Assembly: GCA_017407325.1 (NCBI GenBank)
Contig: JAFQWV010000005.1
Coordinates: 79,684 to 143,683 of the forward strand
Direction of reading: 5' to 3'
Length of the DNA stretch: 64,000 nt
From: Clostridia bacterium
GTDB taxonomy: Bacteria; Bacillota; Clostridia; Christensenellales; Borkfalkiaceae
Numbering within the stretch: the first letter of the stretch is position 1; each line of letters starts with the position of its first letter. The notes below the pieces were generated by a model. The model saw nothing but the letters and a program-made list of their open reading frames with translations. It made no database searches and was not told the origin of the DNA. Below are positions 55,101 to 63,041 of this stretch, one piece after another. The translations under genes and the position numbers were made by a program.

Positions 55101-55227
55101 TGTCATTCTGAGCGAAAGCGAAGAATCTCTAAAGTACCTTGTTTGTTGTTTAACCGTGTAGAGTTAGAAGTGCGAGGTTAGTTCTTTAGAGATTGCCACG
55201 CGTTACTTTGTAACGCTCGCAACGACA
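55101..55227. mobile_element. MITE-like 127-bp element with inverted ends
   Basis: One end reads TGTCATTCTGAGCG, then GAATCTCTAAAG; the other end read inward is TGTCGTTGCGAGCG, then GGCAATCTCTAAAG. The ends are imperfect inverted repeats and the inner arms (TCTCTAAAG/CTTTAGAGA) pair exactly. TGTCATTCTGAGCG ends are a common non-autonomous repeat theme in bacteria. No transposase inside. Lies in the 517-base gap before the rubrerythrin gene. Confidence 0.6.
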
Positions 55228-55270
55228 AAAAAAATAAATTATATAATAATTTCAGTCCGAAATTAAAACT

Positions 55271-55424
55271 ATATGTTATGCTGGCAATTTTTTCGAAGAA
55301 AAAATCTGCGCGACCGAAATGAAAAAACTCGTTTTTTCAAATCATGCAACAATAGTTGCAAATCACGCCAACTGCCAAGTTGGCAAATCATGCAAACACA
55401 GTTTGCAAATCATCAAAAATTTAA
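55271..55424 (+). repeat. Hairpin array F with full core (linker CAAATCATG)
   Basis: The core ATGTTATGCTGGCAATTTT, a loop, AAAAAAT and GCGCGACCGAAATG (55273-55320) precedes hairpins AAAAAAC/GTTTTTT, CAAC/GTTG, CCAACT/AGTTGG and CAAAC/GTTTG joined by CAAATCATG or AAATCACG. The core is the same as in array B. Confidence 0.85.
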
Positions 55425-55447
55425 GGCTGAGTTTTGCACATCATTTT

Positions 55448-55476
55448 AAAAAGCGACGGCTTGCCGTCGCTTTTTT
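55448..55476 (-). terminator. Terminator after rubrerythrin
   Basis: AAAAAGCGACGGC and GCCGTCGCTTTTTT form a strong stem directly after the stop codon. Confidence 0.88.
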
Positions 55477-55477
55477 A

Positions 55478-56020
55478 TTACTTAAAGTATCTTTTTAAAA
55501 GTCCTTCGAATGCTTTTCCGTGTCTAGCTTCGTCGCGAGCCATTTCGTGAACTGTGTCATGAATTGCATCAAGATTGAGTTCTTTTGCGCGCTTAGCAAG
55601 GTCAACTTTTCCTTGAGTTGCGCCGTTTTCTGCTTCAACTCTTAATTCAAGATTTTTCTTTGTTGAATCGGTTACGACTTCACCTAAAAGCTCTGCAAAT
55701 TTTGCAGCGTGTTCTGCTTCTTCCCAAGCAGCCTTTTCATAGTAAAGACCAATTTCAGGATAGCCTTCTCTGTGCGCTACGCGAGCCATCGCAAGATACA
55801 TACCAACTTCGGTGCACTCGCCGTTGAAATTCATTCTTAACCCTTCGATAATTTCAGGATCTACGCCTTTAGCAACGCCAACGACGTGTTCTGCCGCCCA
55901 ACTCATTTCGCCAGACTGTTCGTTGAACTTAGACGCTGGAACTTTACAAATAGGGCACTTTTCAGGTGCGCTGTCACCTTCGTGAACGTAACCACAAACA
56001 CTACATACAAATTTTTTCAT
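55478..56020 (-). CDS. Reverse rubrerythrin (peroxide/oxygen reductase)
   Basis: This 180-aa protein detoxifies hydrogen peroxide and oxygen in anaerobes. The rubredoxin domain is N-terminal (Cys6, Cys9, Cys22, Cys25), followed by the di-iron four-helix domain with [28 protein letters not shown] and DEARHGK. This is the reverse domain order of classical rubrerythrin. It lies 36 nt after the PerR-like gene on the same strand, and a PerR-box-like site is upstream of both. AGGAGAAT precedes the start. Confidence 0.94.
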   Translation of the reverse strand: MKKFVCSVCGYVHEGDSAPEKCPICKVPASKFNEQSGEMSWAAEHVVGVAKGVDPEIIEGLRMNFNGECTEVGMYLAMARVAHREGYPEIGLYYEKAAWEEAEHAAKFAELLGEVVTDSTKKNLELRVEAENGATQGKVDLAKRAKELNLDAIHDTVHEMARDEARHGKAFEGLLKRYFK

Positions 56021-56056
56021 AACTTTATTCTCCTATTATTTTTTATATTTTTTAAA

Positions 56057-56422
56057 TTAATTTTTTTGAATACAATCTTCGCAAAGCCCGTAAAATACGC
56101 ATTTTGCAGTTTCTATCCTGAACGCCCCTACTTCGTCTGGAAGCTTAGGCTCGGAAAAAATATCAATAATCTTTCCACACCCAGAGCATATAAAATGTTG
56201 ATGCGGTGATATATCCCCGTCGTAATGAATTTTTTTATCAATCGTCTCTAAGGTTAAAATTTTATTGTCTTTAGAAAGACTTGCCAAATTTCTGTAAACC
56301 GTTCCTAAGCTAATATTAGGCTCAACCTCCCTTGCTCGCATATATATTACGTCGGCGGTCGGATGATCTCGACAATTTTTTAATATATCTTCTACCAAAT
56401 TTCTCTGTCTAGAATTTCTCAT
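56057..56422 (-). CDS. perR: Fur-family peroxide repressor, PerR-like
   Basis: This Fur-family repressor of about 121 aa has the winged helix (HPTADVIYMRAREVEPNISLGTVYRNLASL) and the metal site HQHFICSGCGKIID with a second CEDC pair near the C terminus that binds structural zinc. The rubrerythrin neighbour and the operator upstream argue for PerR rather than Fur or Zur. The start is placed at an ATG with AAAGGGGG five bases upstream, two codons after an alternative GTG. Confidence 0.87.
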   Translation of the reverse strand: MRNSRQRNLVEDILKNCRDHPTADVIYMRAREVEPNISLGTVYRNLASLSKDNKILTLETIDKKIHYDGDISPHQHFICSGCGKIIDIFSEPKLPDEVGAFRIETAKCVFYGLCEDCIQKN

Positions 56423-56445
56423 ATCCACCCCCTTTAATCGCTAAG

Positions 56446-56460
56446 TAGTAATGATTACTA
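56446..56460. promoter_or_regulatory. PerR-box-like operator upstream of perR
   Basis: TAGTAATGATTACTA is a perfect 6-bp inverted repeat with a 3-base centre and matches the PerR box TTATAATNATTATAA at the central TAATNATTA. It lies 24 bases before the perR start, consistent with autoregulation. Confidence 0.65.
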
Positions 56461-56569
56461 TTATTATATTCAACTTTTGTTACTTTGTCAAGAGTTTTTT
56501 CAAAAAAATTTCAAAAATTTTTTTTATGGGTAAAAAGCAAGTGGGCGAATAAAATCCACCCACAATTTT

Positions 56570-56959
56570 TTAATAATATTTATTTAATAATTCGTTGAAT
56601 TGTTCAGTATCGCAATGCAAATCTAAATTCGTAGAAGACCTGTCATCAACAATGTCATACGTTCCATCTATATAAGTCAAGCAGAAACATATTCCTTTAG
56701 GGCAAACACGATTACTTATCGCCCATCGCACAATAAACTTAATTTCAGATAAATCTGACACGAAATCGTCAATTAATTCTTGGTCGATTGTTTTTAAAAC
56801 TCTATCGTAATGTTTTAGAGACAAACCGTCCATTTCTACAACTTCTACTTTAACAACTTTTTTTACCATTTCATCATAATTAAAATAGAAAGTCCTATCA
56901 GAACAACCTGTCAACAATAAAGCGACAATCAAAAATAAACAAAGAAAACTCTTTTTCAT
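56570..56959 (-). CDS. Small putative lipoprotein
   Basis: This 129-aa protein has a lipoprotein signal (hydrophobic stretch, then LLLTGC with the lipid Cys near residue 19). The mature part is acidic and may contain a beta-rich domain; three more Cys are present (CPKGICFC). AGGAGATT precedes the start. No known family. Confidence 0.8.
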   Translation of the reverse strand: MKKSFLCLFLIVALLLTGCSDRTFYFNYDEMVKKVVKVEVVEMDGLSLKHYDRVLKTIDQELIDDFVSDLSEIKFIVRWAISNRVCPKGICFCLTYIDGTYDIVDDRSSTNLDLHCDTEQFNELLNKYY

Positions 56960-57034
56960 ATTGCTAATCTCCTAAGCTTATATATAGTATACTATGACTA
57001 TTTGATTTTTTCAAGTGTTATAGAAAAAAAGAGC

Positions 57035-57058
57035 GCAACTATCAACTAAGATAGTTGC
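57035..57058 (-). terminator. Terminator after nrdG
   Basis: GCAACTATC and GATAGTTGC form a perfect stem; on the minus strand GCTCTTTTTTT follows. Confidence 0.85.
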
Positions 57059-57087
57059 ACTTTGCAATTTTGTTCTTTTATTTTTAG

Positions 57088-57615
57088 TTAAACAATTTCA
57101 AAATCGACTATTTTACCATCTTTTAACGAGTTTTGAACGTCGATAATGCGTTGATTTGAAGATCCACGAAACTTAAGACGAATATCTTTTTGGCTTTCGA
57201 TAAACCTTCCGTCAACCAAAACGTCGATAAGCGATAACATTTCTTTAGATATATCCGTCGTGCAACGCGCCTTTTTTTCGCCTACTATTTCTTCAAAGAG
57301 ATACCCCGAATAACACCAAACGGTTTTATCCGGAAAAAGATTTTTGACTTTTTTCAAAAAAGGATATAATACTTTTTGATTTTCAGGCTCGAACGGCTCG
57401 CCCCCTAAAAGGCTTAAACCGCGAATATACGACGGTTTAAGAAGGTCTAAAATATAATTTTCAGTTTTTTCGGTAAACTTCTCGCCAAAGTTAAAGTCCC
57501 AAGTTTGAGCATTGAAACAGCCTTTACAGTGGTGCGTACACCCTGAGACGAACAGCGAAACACGACACCCTAAGCCGTTAGCAATATCACAATTTTTAAT
57601 TTCACCAAAGTTCAT
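57088..57615 (-). CDS. nrdG: Anaerobic ribonucleotide reductase activating protein
   Basis: This radical SAM activase installs the glycyl radical of NrdD. It has the CX3CX2C cluster motif in GCTHHCKGC, and NGLGCRVSLFVSGC and LLGGEPF are NrdG hallmarks. The open frame extends 13 codons upstream into hairpin array G, but the true start is set at 57615, where AAGG precedes the ATG and NFGEIK matches the family N terminus. That gives 175 aa. nrdD lies upstream across about 330 bases of repeats. Confidence 0.92.
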   Translation of the reverse strand: MNFGEIKNCDIANGLGCRVSLFVSGCTHHCKGCFNAQTWDFNFGEKFTEKTENYILDLLKPSYIRGLSLLGGEPFEPENQKVLYPFLKKVKNLFPDKTVWCYSGYLFEEIVGEKKARCTTDISKEMLSLIDVLVDGRFIESQKDIRLKFRGSSNQRIIDVQNSLKDGKIVDFEIV

Positions 57616-57627
57616 ATTAACCTTAAT

Positions 57628-57792
57628 GCACCGCATACGGTGCGCGATATGCAAAGCGCTTGCTTTGCTCGATATGCAACCTAAAGGTTGCTCGATATGC
57701 GAAACTGTCGTTTCGCTCGATATGTGCCTATGGCACTCGATAGCAAGTTTTCAACTTGCGTAAAGGTCGCGCAGTTTTTAATAAAACTGCCG
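57628..57792 (-). repeat. Hairpin array G in the nrdD-nrdG spacer (linker ATATCGA)
   Basis: Read on the minus strand: core GGCAGTTTT, loop, AAAACTGC, GCGACCTTTACG; then hairpins CAAGTT/AACTTG, GTGCC/GGCAC, GCGAAAC/GTTTCGC, GCAACC/GGTTGC, GCAAAGC/GCTTTGC and GCACC/GGTGC joined by ATATCGA. It ends about 12 bases before nrdG, so on an nrdD-nrdG transcript it would fold just upstream of the nrdG ribosome site. Confidence 0.88.
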
Positions 57793-57831
57793 TCTTATTA
57801 TTTAAATATTGTCTATTCAACCAAACCTTGT

Positions 57832-57950
57832 AAGACTTAGAAACGAGTAAAAGAAGGCTCGCTAAGTTCGGCAGGGTTCAATAGACCTTGTCGGTCATTG
57901 AAGTCTGACAAACTTAGCAGAAACGCACTTTTACGAAGTTTATAAGGCTT
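57832..57950 (+). repeat. Structured repeat family R, copy 6
   Basis: All helices are kept but with different bases: GTAAAAG/CTTTTAC, GCTAAGTT/AACTTAGC, CAATAGACC/GGTCATTG (loop TTGTC). The ends AAGACTTAGAAAC and GTTTATAAGGCTT are the same as in copy 3. Its end overlaps the nrdD stop codon on the other strand. Confidence 0.75.
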
Positions 57951-60120
57951 ACAAGTGGAGTACGCGTTCTTTAATCTCTTGAGTCCTACCTTGATTCCAG
58001 AATTGCGAACCGATATAACCACAAGTACGACGGGCAACGTTTAACTTGTTTTGGTCGGTGTTGCCACAGTGTGGACATTTCCAGATAAGTTTCTTATCAA
58101 CGTCTTCAACGATTTGAATTTCGCCGTCATAGCCACAAACTTGGCAATAATCGCTTTTTGTGTTTAGTTCTGCGTACATAATATTCTCGTAGATAAACTT
58201 CATAACGTCCAAAACAGCGGTTAAGTTGTTTTGCATGTTAGGAACTTCAACGTACGAGATAGCACCACCCGGGCTTAAAGCTTGGAACTTCGATTCTATT
58301 TCAAGCTTTTTGAACGCATCAATAGGCTCTGTTACGTGGATATGGTAGCTGTTAGTGATATAGTTTTTATCGGTAACACCTTTAACGATGCCGAATTTCT
58401 TTTGTAAAAGCTTAGCAAACTTATAAGTCGTGCTTTCAAGTGGAGTGCCGTAGAGTGAATAGTCGATATTTTCGTCTTTTTTCCACTTAGCGGTGTATTC
58501 GTTGAGTTTGCGCATAATTTCTAAGCCCAATGCTTCACCTTCAGGCTCGGTAAGTTTTTTGCCGTTTAAAGCGTAAACGCATTCCCAAAGCCCAGCAAAA
58601 CCTAAAGATATAGTCGAGTAACCGCCGTGTAGTAAGCTGTCGATAGTTTGACCTTTCTTTAAGCGAGCAAGCGCGCCGTATTGCCATAGAATTGGAGCAG
58701 CGTCACTCAAAGTTCCCGTAAGACGTTCGTGACGGGCTTGAAGAGCGCGATGGCAAAGCTCCATGCGTTGGTCGAAAATGCGCCAGAAAGTGTCCATATC
58801 TCCGTTTGCAGATAGGCCTATATCAACTAGGTTAACGGTGACAACACCTTGGTTAAATCTGCCGTAGTACTTAGGATTTCCGTCAGAATCGACGTAAGGA
58901 GTCAAGAACGAACGACAGCCCATGCAGGTGTAGCAATTTCCGTTACCGTTTTTGTCGATTTTGTTTTGGAGCATAACTTTTTCAGAGATATAGTCTGGAA
59001 CCATGCGCTTTGCGGTACATTTTGCAGCAAGTTCAGTCAAGTACCAATATTTAGAGTCTTCTTTGATATTATCTTCTTCTAAAACGTAAATAAGTTTAGG
59101 GAACGCCGGAGTAACGTACACGCCCTTTTCGTTTTTAACACCGATATAGCGTTGATTTAAGGTTTCTTCGATAATCATTGCTAAATCTTCTTTTTCTCTT
59201 TCAGAGCGCGCTTCGTTAAGATACATAAAGACGGTAACGAACGGCGCTTGACCGTTAGTTGTAAGCAAAGTAACAACTTGATATTGAATAGTTTGTACGC
59301 CCTTCTTAATTTCTTCGCGCAAACGCTTTTCGGTAATTCTTGCGATATCGTCGTCGCTCACGTTCAAACCGTCAAGTTCTTTAGTAACTTCTTTTCTAAT
59401 CTTTTCACGGCTGATATTAACGAAAGGCGCAAGGTGCGTTAAACTTATACTTTGACCGCCGTATTGGTTAGACGCAACTTGAGCGATAATTTGAGTAGCG
59501 ATATTACAAGCAGTAGAAAAACTGTGCGGTTTTTCAATTAAAGTACCGCTAATAACCGTGCCGTTTTGAAGCATATCTTCAAGGTTTACAAGGTCGCAGT
59601 TATGCATATGCTGAGCAAAATAGTCGGCATCGTGGAAGTGAATAAGACCTTGCTCGTGCGCTTCAACGATGTCAGGCGCTAGCAAAATACGCTTAGTAAT
59701 ATCCTTACTAACTTCGCCTGCCATATAGTCGCGTTGAACGCTGTTAACCGTTGGGTTTTTATTAGAATTTTCTTGCTTAACTTCTTCGTTATTGCACTCT
59801 ATTAACGATAAAATTTGGTCGTCAGTCGTGTTAGACTTACGAACGAGTGCACGAGAATAACGATAAGTAATATATTTTCTTGCAACGGCAAAAGCGCGTT
59901 GAGACATAATTTGATCTTCAACGATATCTTGAATTTCTTCAACGCCCAAAGAGCGCGTAACTTTACCGCAAATTTTTTCAATGTTTTCAGCGATAAGTTT
60001 AATTTGCGTTTCACTCATTCTCTCAGCTTCTGCAACGCTGTCGTTAGCCGCCTTTACAGCCGCAACTATTTTGTCAATGTCAAATATAACTTCTGCACCG
60101 TTTCTCTTAATAACCTTCAT
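57949..60120 (-). CDS. nrdD: Anaerobic (class III) ribonucleoside-triphosphate reductase
   Basis: This glycyl-radical enzyme makes dNTPs without oxygen. The N-terminal ATP cone starts VIKRNGAEVIFDIDKI. The C terminus has the zinc site (YCQVCG, then CPHCG) and the glycyl-radical segment RRTCGYIGSQFWNQG, Gly near residue 701. The 723 aa are full length. AAGGAGATA precedes the start. Three NrdR-like boxes lie 78-167 bases upstream. nrdG follows downstream after two repeats. Confidence 0.97.
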   Translation of the reverse strand: MKVIKRNGAEVIFDIDKIVAAVKAANDSVAEAERMSETQIKLIAENIEKICGKVTRSLGVEEIQDIVEDQIMSQRAFAVARKYITYRYSRALVRKSNTTDDQILSLIECNNEEVKQENSNKNPTVNSVQRDYMAGEVSKDITKRILLAPDIVEAHEQGLIHFHDADYFAQHMHNCDLVNLEDMLQNGTVISGTLIEKPHSFSTACNIATQIIAQVASNQYGGQSISLTHLAPFVNISREKIRKEVTKELDGLNVSDDDIARITEKRLREEIKKGVQTIQYQVVTLLTTNGQAPFVTVFMYLNEARSEREKEDLAMIIEETLNQRYIGVKNEKGVYVTPAFPKLIYVLEEDNIKEDSKYWYLTELAAKCTAKRMVPDYISEKVMLQNKIDKNGNGNCYTCMGCRSFLTPYVDSDGNPKYYGRFNQGVVTVNLVDIGLSANGDMDTFWRIFDQRMELCHRALQARHERLTGTLSDAAPILWQYGALARLKKGQTIDSLLHGGYSTISLGFAGLWECVYALNGKKLTEPEGEALGLEIMRKLNEYTAKWKKDENIDYSLYGTPLESTTYKFAKLLQKKFGIVKGVTDKNYITNSYHIHVTEPIDAFKKLEIESKFQALSPGGAISYVEVPNMQNNLTAVLDVMKFIYENIMYAELNTKSDYCQVCGYDGEIQIVEDVDKKLIWKCPHCGNTDQNKLNVARRTCGYIGSQFWNQGRTQEIKERVLHL

Positions 60121-60197
60121 ACCTTATCTCCTTAACTTCTCTTACGTTTCTATTATTTTACTCTCAATTTCTATATTTAGGGGTGAATTTACGCGAG

Positions 60198-60287
60198 CCA
60201 CCATATTTTGTGTCTCGCGTCTTACTTGTTAAGTCAATTATACCATATTTTGTGGAAGTTGCAAGTGTTTAACACAATATTCTGTGG
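60198..60287. promoter_or_regulatory. Three NrdR-like boxes upstream of nrdD
   Basis: CCACCATATTTTGTGT (60198), ATACCATATTTTGTGG (60240) and ACACAATATTCTGTGG (60272) match the 16-base NrdR box theme. Their starts are 42 and 32 bases apart, about four and three helical turns, as needed for cooperative NrdR binding. They lie in the 437-base gap upstream of nrdD; the rest of that gap is AT-rich, with no gene seen. Confidence 0.7.
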
Positions 60288-60557
60288 TTTTTTAAAAGTT
60301 TGTCTTTAAGTGCAAAGTTGGAAAATTTTGCAATTTTTTACGCATAATTTTAAATGTTGTAAAAATATTAAAAAGTCGTTTTTATTAGATTTTGGGCGAG
60401 AAAACTAAACGTTGGTATTTTGCATTATATTAAAAGGTTTTCACTTTATTCAAATATTTATAATTCCTTTTGCACAAAAGGACATTTTTAATCAAAATAA
60501 AAGCGCAATCTGCTAAAAATTGCAAATTGCGTTTTTTCTTTTCATTTTAATATCTTT

Positions 60558-61955
60558 TTATGCGTCCCTCGCGTCTTTTGGACTTTCGACTTTTGTCAAA
60601 TTTTCGCCATCTACTCTCTTTTTAAACTTCTTGAAAGTTATAATAAAAAGAACGACTGCAAGAATAACGGCTAAGTAGTCGGTTATAGGCTGAGTTAAAA
60701 CGAGCATATTTTCAGACTCTGTCAACGCGTTAATTACAAGTAGAAGTGGAAGATAAATAATACCTTGTCTTGATGCGGAAAGTATAAGCGACGGAATCGC
60801 CGCCCCCATTGCCTGAAGCGCGTTTATCATTACGAACAGTAGCCCCAGAATTGGACCGGATATAACTAATATCTTAACGAACGCCGTTCCGTAGCCGACT
60901 TGCGACTCGACTTCTATAAACGCCCTTACAAGCGGTCCTGACAGTAAAAAACTTATAAGTGACATAACGATACTCATAATAAAGGCAACTACGACAGAAA
61001 ATTTTATAACCGACTCGAACCGTTTGACGTTTCTCGCGCCGTAGCAATAGCCAAGTAACGGCTGAATACCTGTTCCCAGCCCGATAAGTAGCATAACCGT
61101 TATTGTGTTTACTTTAAACGCAACGCCTAATCCCCCGACGGCGTCGTCGCAAAAACCTTGCATAAAATTGTTTACGACTATGTTTGATAAACTCATTAAT
61201 ATATTATTCAAAGATGCGGGAAGTCCGATTTTTAAAACGTTTGAAAGTATTCCGTTTCTGAATGCGTAATCTTTTAGCGAGATTGAAAAAATTGAGTTTT
61301 TCGATATAATATGGAAAAAGTAGAATAACGTCGCTGCAACGTTACCAACGACCGTCGCAACCGCTGCACCGGCAATTCCCCAATCGAGTACGCTTATCAT
61401 AATAGGGTCTAATACAACGTTTAGCATGTTACCTATTATCATACCTATCATAGCAACGTTGGCTTTACCTTCTGCGCGAATAATGTTACTGAACGCGTTT
61501 GATACGATTAAAAACGGCAGCGCTATCGAAACGATTGAAAAATACGACTTGGTATACGGTAAAGTTTGGTCGCTTGCGCCGATTAAACGGCAAATAGGCT
61601 CGATAAATACCAAGATTAAGACCATAAAGATAACGCCAAGTACCGCTCCCGTCCAGAAACAGAAAGACGATACTTTTTTGGCAATCGCTTCGTCACCTTC
61701 GCCAAGCTTCCTTGATACGAGCGACGTTCCGCCAATACCAAACAGCATACCTATAGCCATAAATATTAAAAAGGCAGGGGTAACTAAGGATACGGCTGTA
61801 AACATATCGCCGTCACCCGTTCTTCCGATAAAGAAAGCGTCGGCAAGATTATATATAAGCACCATTATCATGCTCACGATAGACGGAATTGCGTTTAAAA
61901 ATACTGCCTTAGGAACAGGCGCGTCTTTGAAAACTTCAACTGAATTTGCTTTCAT
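60558..61955 (-). CDS. MATE-family multidrug/metabolite exporter
   Basis: This membrane transporter of about 465 aa has twelve hydrophobic segments and the MATE pattern (NLADAFFIGRTGD near the N terminus, VSRKLGEGD, and a second-half repeat ending in QPLLGYCYGARN). These proteins export cationic compounds with Na+ or H+. The start is set at 61955 with AAGGGGG upstream; the longer frame adds 11 residues with no ribosome site. No regulator is adjacent. Confidence 0.9.
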   Translation of the reverse strand: MKANSVEVFKDAPVPKAVFLNAIPSIVSMIMVLIYNLADAFFIGRTGDGDMFTAVSLVTPAFLIFMAIGMLFGIGGTSLVSRKLGEGDEAIAKKVSSFCFWTGAVLGVIFMVLILVFIEPICRLIGASDQTLPYTKSYFSIVSIALPFLIVSNAFSNIIRAEGKANVAMIGMIIGNMLNVVLDPIMISVLDWGIAGAAVATVVGNVAATLFYFFHIISKNSIFSISLKDYAFRNGILSNVLKIGLPASLNNILMSLSNIVVNNFMQGFCDDAVGGLGVAFKVNTITVMLLIGLGTGIQPLLGYCYGARNVKRFESVIKFSVVVAFIMSIVMSLISFLLSGPLVRAFIEVESQVGYGTAFVKILVISGPILGLLFVMINALQAMGAAIPSLILSASRQGIIYLPLLLVINALTESENMLVLTQPITDYLAVILAVVLFIITFKKFKKRVDGENLTKVESPKDARDA

Positions 61956-62026
61956 AATATACCCCCTTAAATTTTTCGACTTGAACATTATAGCAATTTG
62001 AACTTAATTTTGCAAGCAATTTTTGA

Positions 62027-62181
62027 TGATTTGAATATTAAAATCTTCATTACGCAAGTTGAAAAATCGAGTTGCGTTAGCAACATATCGAGCAAAGCAA
62101 CGCTTTGCATATAGAGCGAAACGACAGTTTCGCATATCGAGCGCGAACTTTGTTCGCGCATATCGAGTAGCCACAAGGCTA
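62027..62181 (+). repeat. Hairpin array H (linker ATATCGA)
   Basis: Hairpins GTTGC/GCAAC, GCAAAGC/GCTTTGC, GCGAAAC/GTTTCGC, GCGCGAAC/GTTCGCGC and GTAGCC/GGCTAC are joined by ATATCGA or ATATAGA. Three of these stems are the same as in arrays E and G. It lies between the MATE gene and the phosphodiesterase terminator. Confidence 0.87.
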
Positions 62182-62182
62182 C

Positions 62183-62208
62183 AAAAAAAAGGGCGTACGC
62201 CCTTTTTT
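62183..62208 (-). terminator. Terminator overlapping the end of the phosphodiesterase gene
   Basis: GGGCGTACGCCC with flanking A8 and T6 runs; the stop codon lies in the T run. Confidence 0.85.
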
Positions 62209-62773
62209 AAAAGTCCGAAGACAAAATAGTATTCATCTCTAAGTCTTTGATATAAACTTTATACGCAAGTTTTAAGAATAATTTTTGAACGTCTATAATA
62301 GCATAAGTCGGCTTATTTCCGTCTTTTGGTAACGAAATCGAACCGGGATTTACAAAAACCGTATTTTCAACCTTTTCCATTTTATATAAATGCGTATGTC
62401 CACTTAACGCCAGATTGCAAGTTTTTGCAAAATCAATAAACTCAGTTTCAAGTTTATGACCGTGCGTTGCAAAAACGGTCTTATCCCCTAAATTAAAAAT
62501 AGTATAATCGCTCATAATAGGGAAATCTAGAACCATTTGGTCGACTTCTGCATCGCAGTTTCCCCTGACGCATATAATTTTGTCCTTAATCGCGTTAAGA
62601 GCTTCAAAAACCTGTTTAGGCGCGTAACCAGACGGCAAATCGTTTCTAGGTCCGTGATACAAAACGTCACCTAAGATTAAAAGCTTGTCTGCCTTTTCTT
62701 CTTTAAAAATTTCAACTGCCTTCTCTACGGCAGTAAAAGATCCGTGAATATCGGAAATGACCATTAGCTTCAT
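62207..62773 (-). CDS. YfcE/MJ0936-type metallophosphodiesterase
   Basis: This 188-aa calcineurin-like phosphodiesterase has all metal and catalytic motifs: SDIHG, GDVLYHGPRND, RGNCD, ATHGH, SGHTH and NPGS. The fold is the bacterial YfcE class, which hydrolyses phosphodiesters; the natural substrate is unknown. AGGAGAG precedes the start. It lies between hairpin arrays H and I. Confidence 0.92.
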   Translation of the reverse strand: MKLMVISDIHGSFTAVEKAVEIFKEEKADKLLILGDVLYHGPRNDLPSGYAPKQVFEALNAIKDKIICVRGNCDAEVDQMVLDFPIMSDYTIFNLGDKTVFATHGHKLETEFIDFAKTCNLALSGHTHLYKMEKVENTVFVNPGSISLPKDGNKPTYAIIDVQKLFLKLAYKVYIKDLEMNTILSSDF

Positions 62774-62790
62774 AATATTCTCTCCTATTC

Positions 62791-63041
62791 AGATGATTTG
62801 AAGATTAGAATCTTCATGATTTGAGCGACAAAGTCGCTCGTGATTTGAAAGTGAAACTTTCATGATTTGCAAATCGTTCGATTTGCATTATGGTCTGGGC
62901 AGTTTTTACAAAAACTGCCAACAATTATATAATTAAGTATTCCTTAATGAAAAAACTTGTTTTTTCAAATCATGCAATCAGAGATTGCAAATCATGCTAA
63001 CGACAGTTAGCAAATCATGCAACCAAAGGTTGCAAATCATC
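62791..63041. repeat. Hairpin array I, two divergent arms (linker CAAATCATG)
   Basis: The left arm (hairpins GAAGATT/AATCTTC, GAGCGAC/GTCGCTC, GAAAGT/ACTTTC, GCAAATC/GATTTGC) has linker CATGATTTG. The right arm (AAAAAAC/GTTTTTT, CAATC/GATTG, CTAAC/GTTAG, CAACC/GGTTG) has CAAATCATG. The centre has GGCAGTTTTT/AAAAACTGCC next to GGTCTG and TAAGTATTCCTTA, both shared with other cores. It fills the space between yfcE and luxS and touches the luxS stop codon. Confidence 0.88.

Noticed and set aside
57616..57654. N-terminal extension of NrdG into array G
   Set aside because: The extra 13 residues are encoded by a repeat hairpin; the downstream ATG has a ribosome site and matches the family N terminus.
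45691..62181. Hairpin arrays as CRISPR arrays
   Set aside because: Constant short units alternate with variable ones, but the linkers are only 7-9 bases, the variable parts are self-complementary and short, and there are no cas genes.
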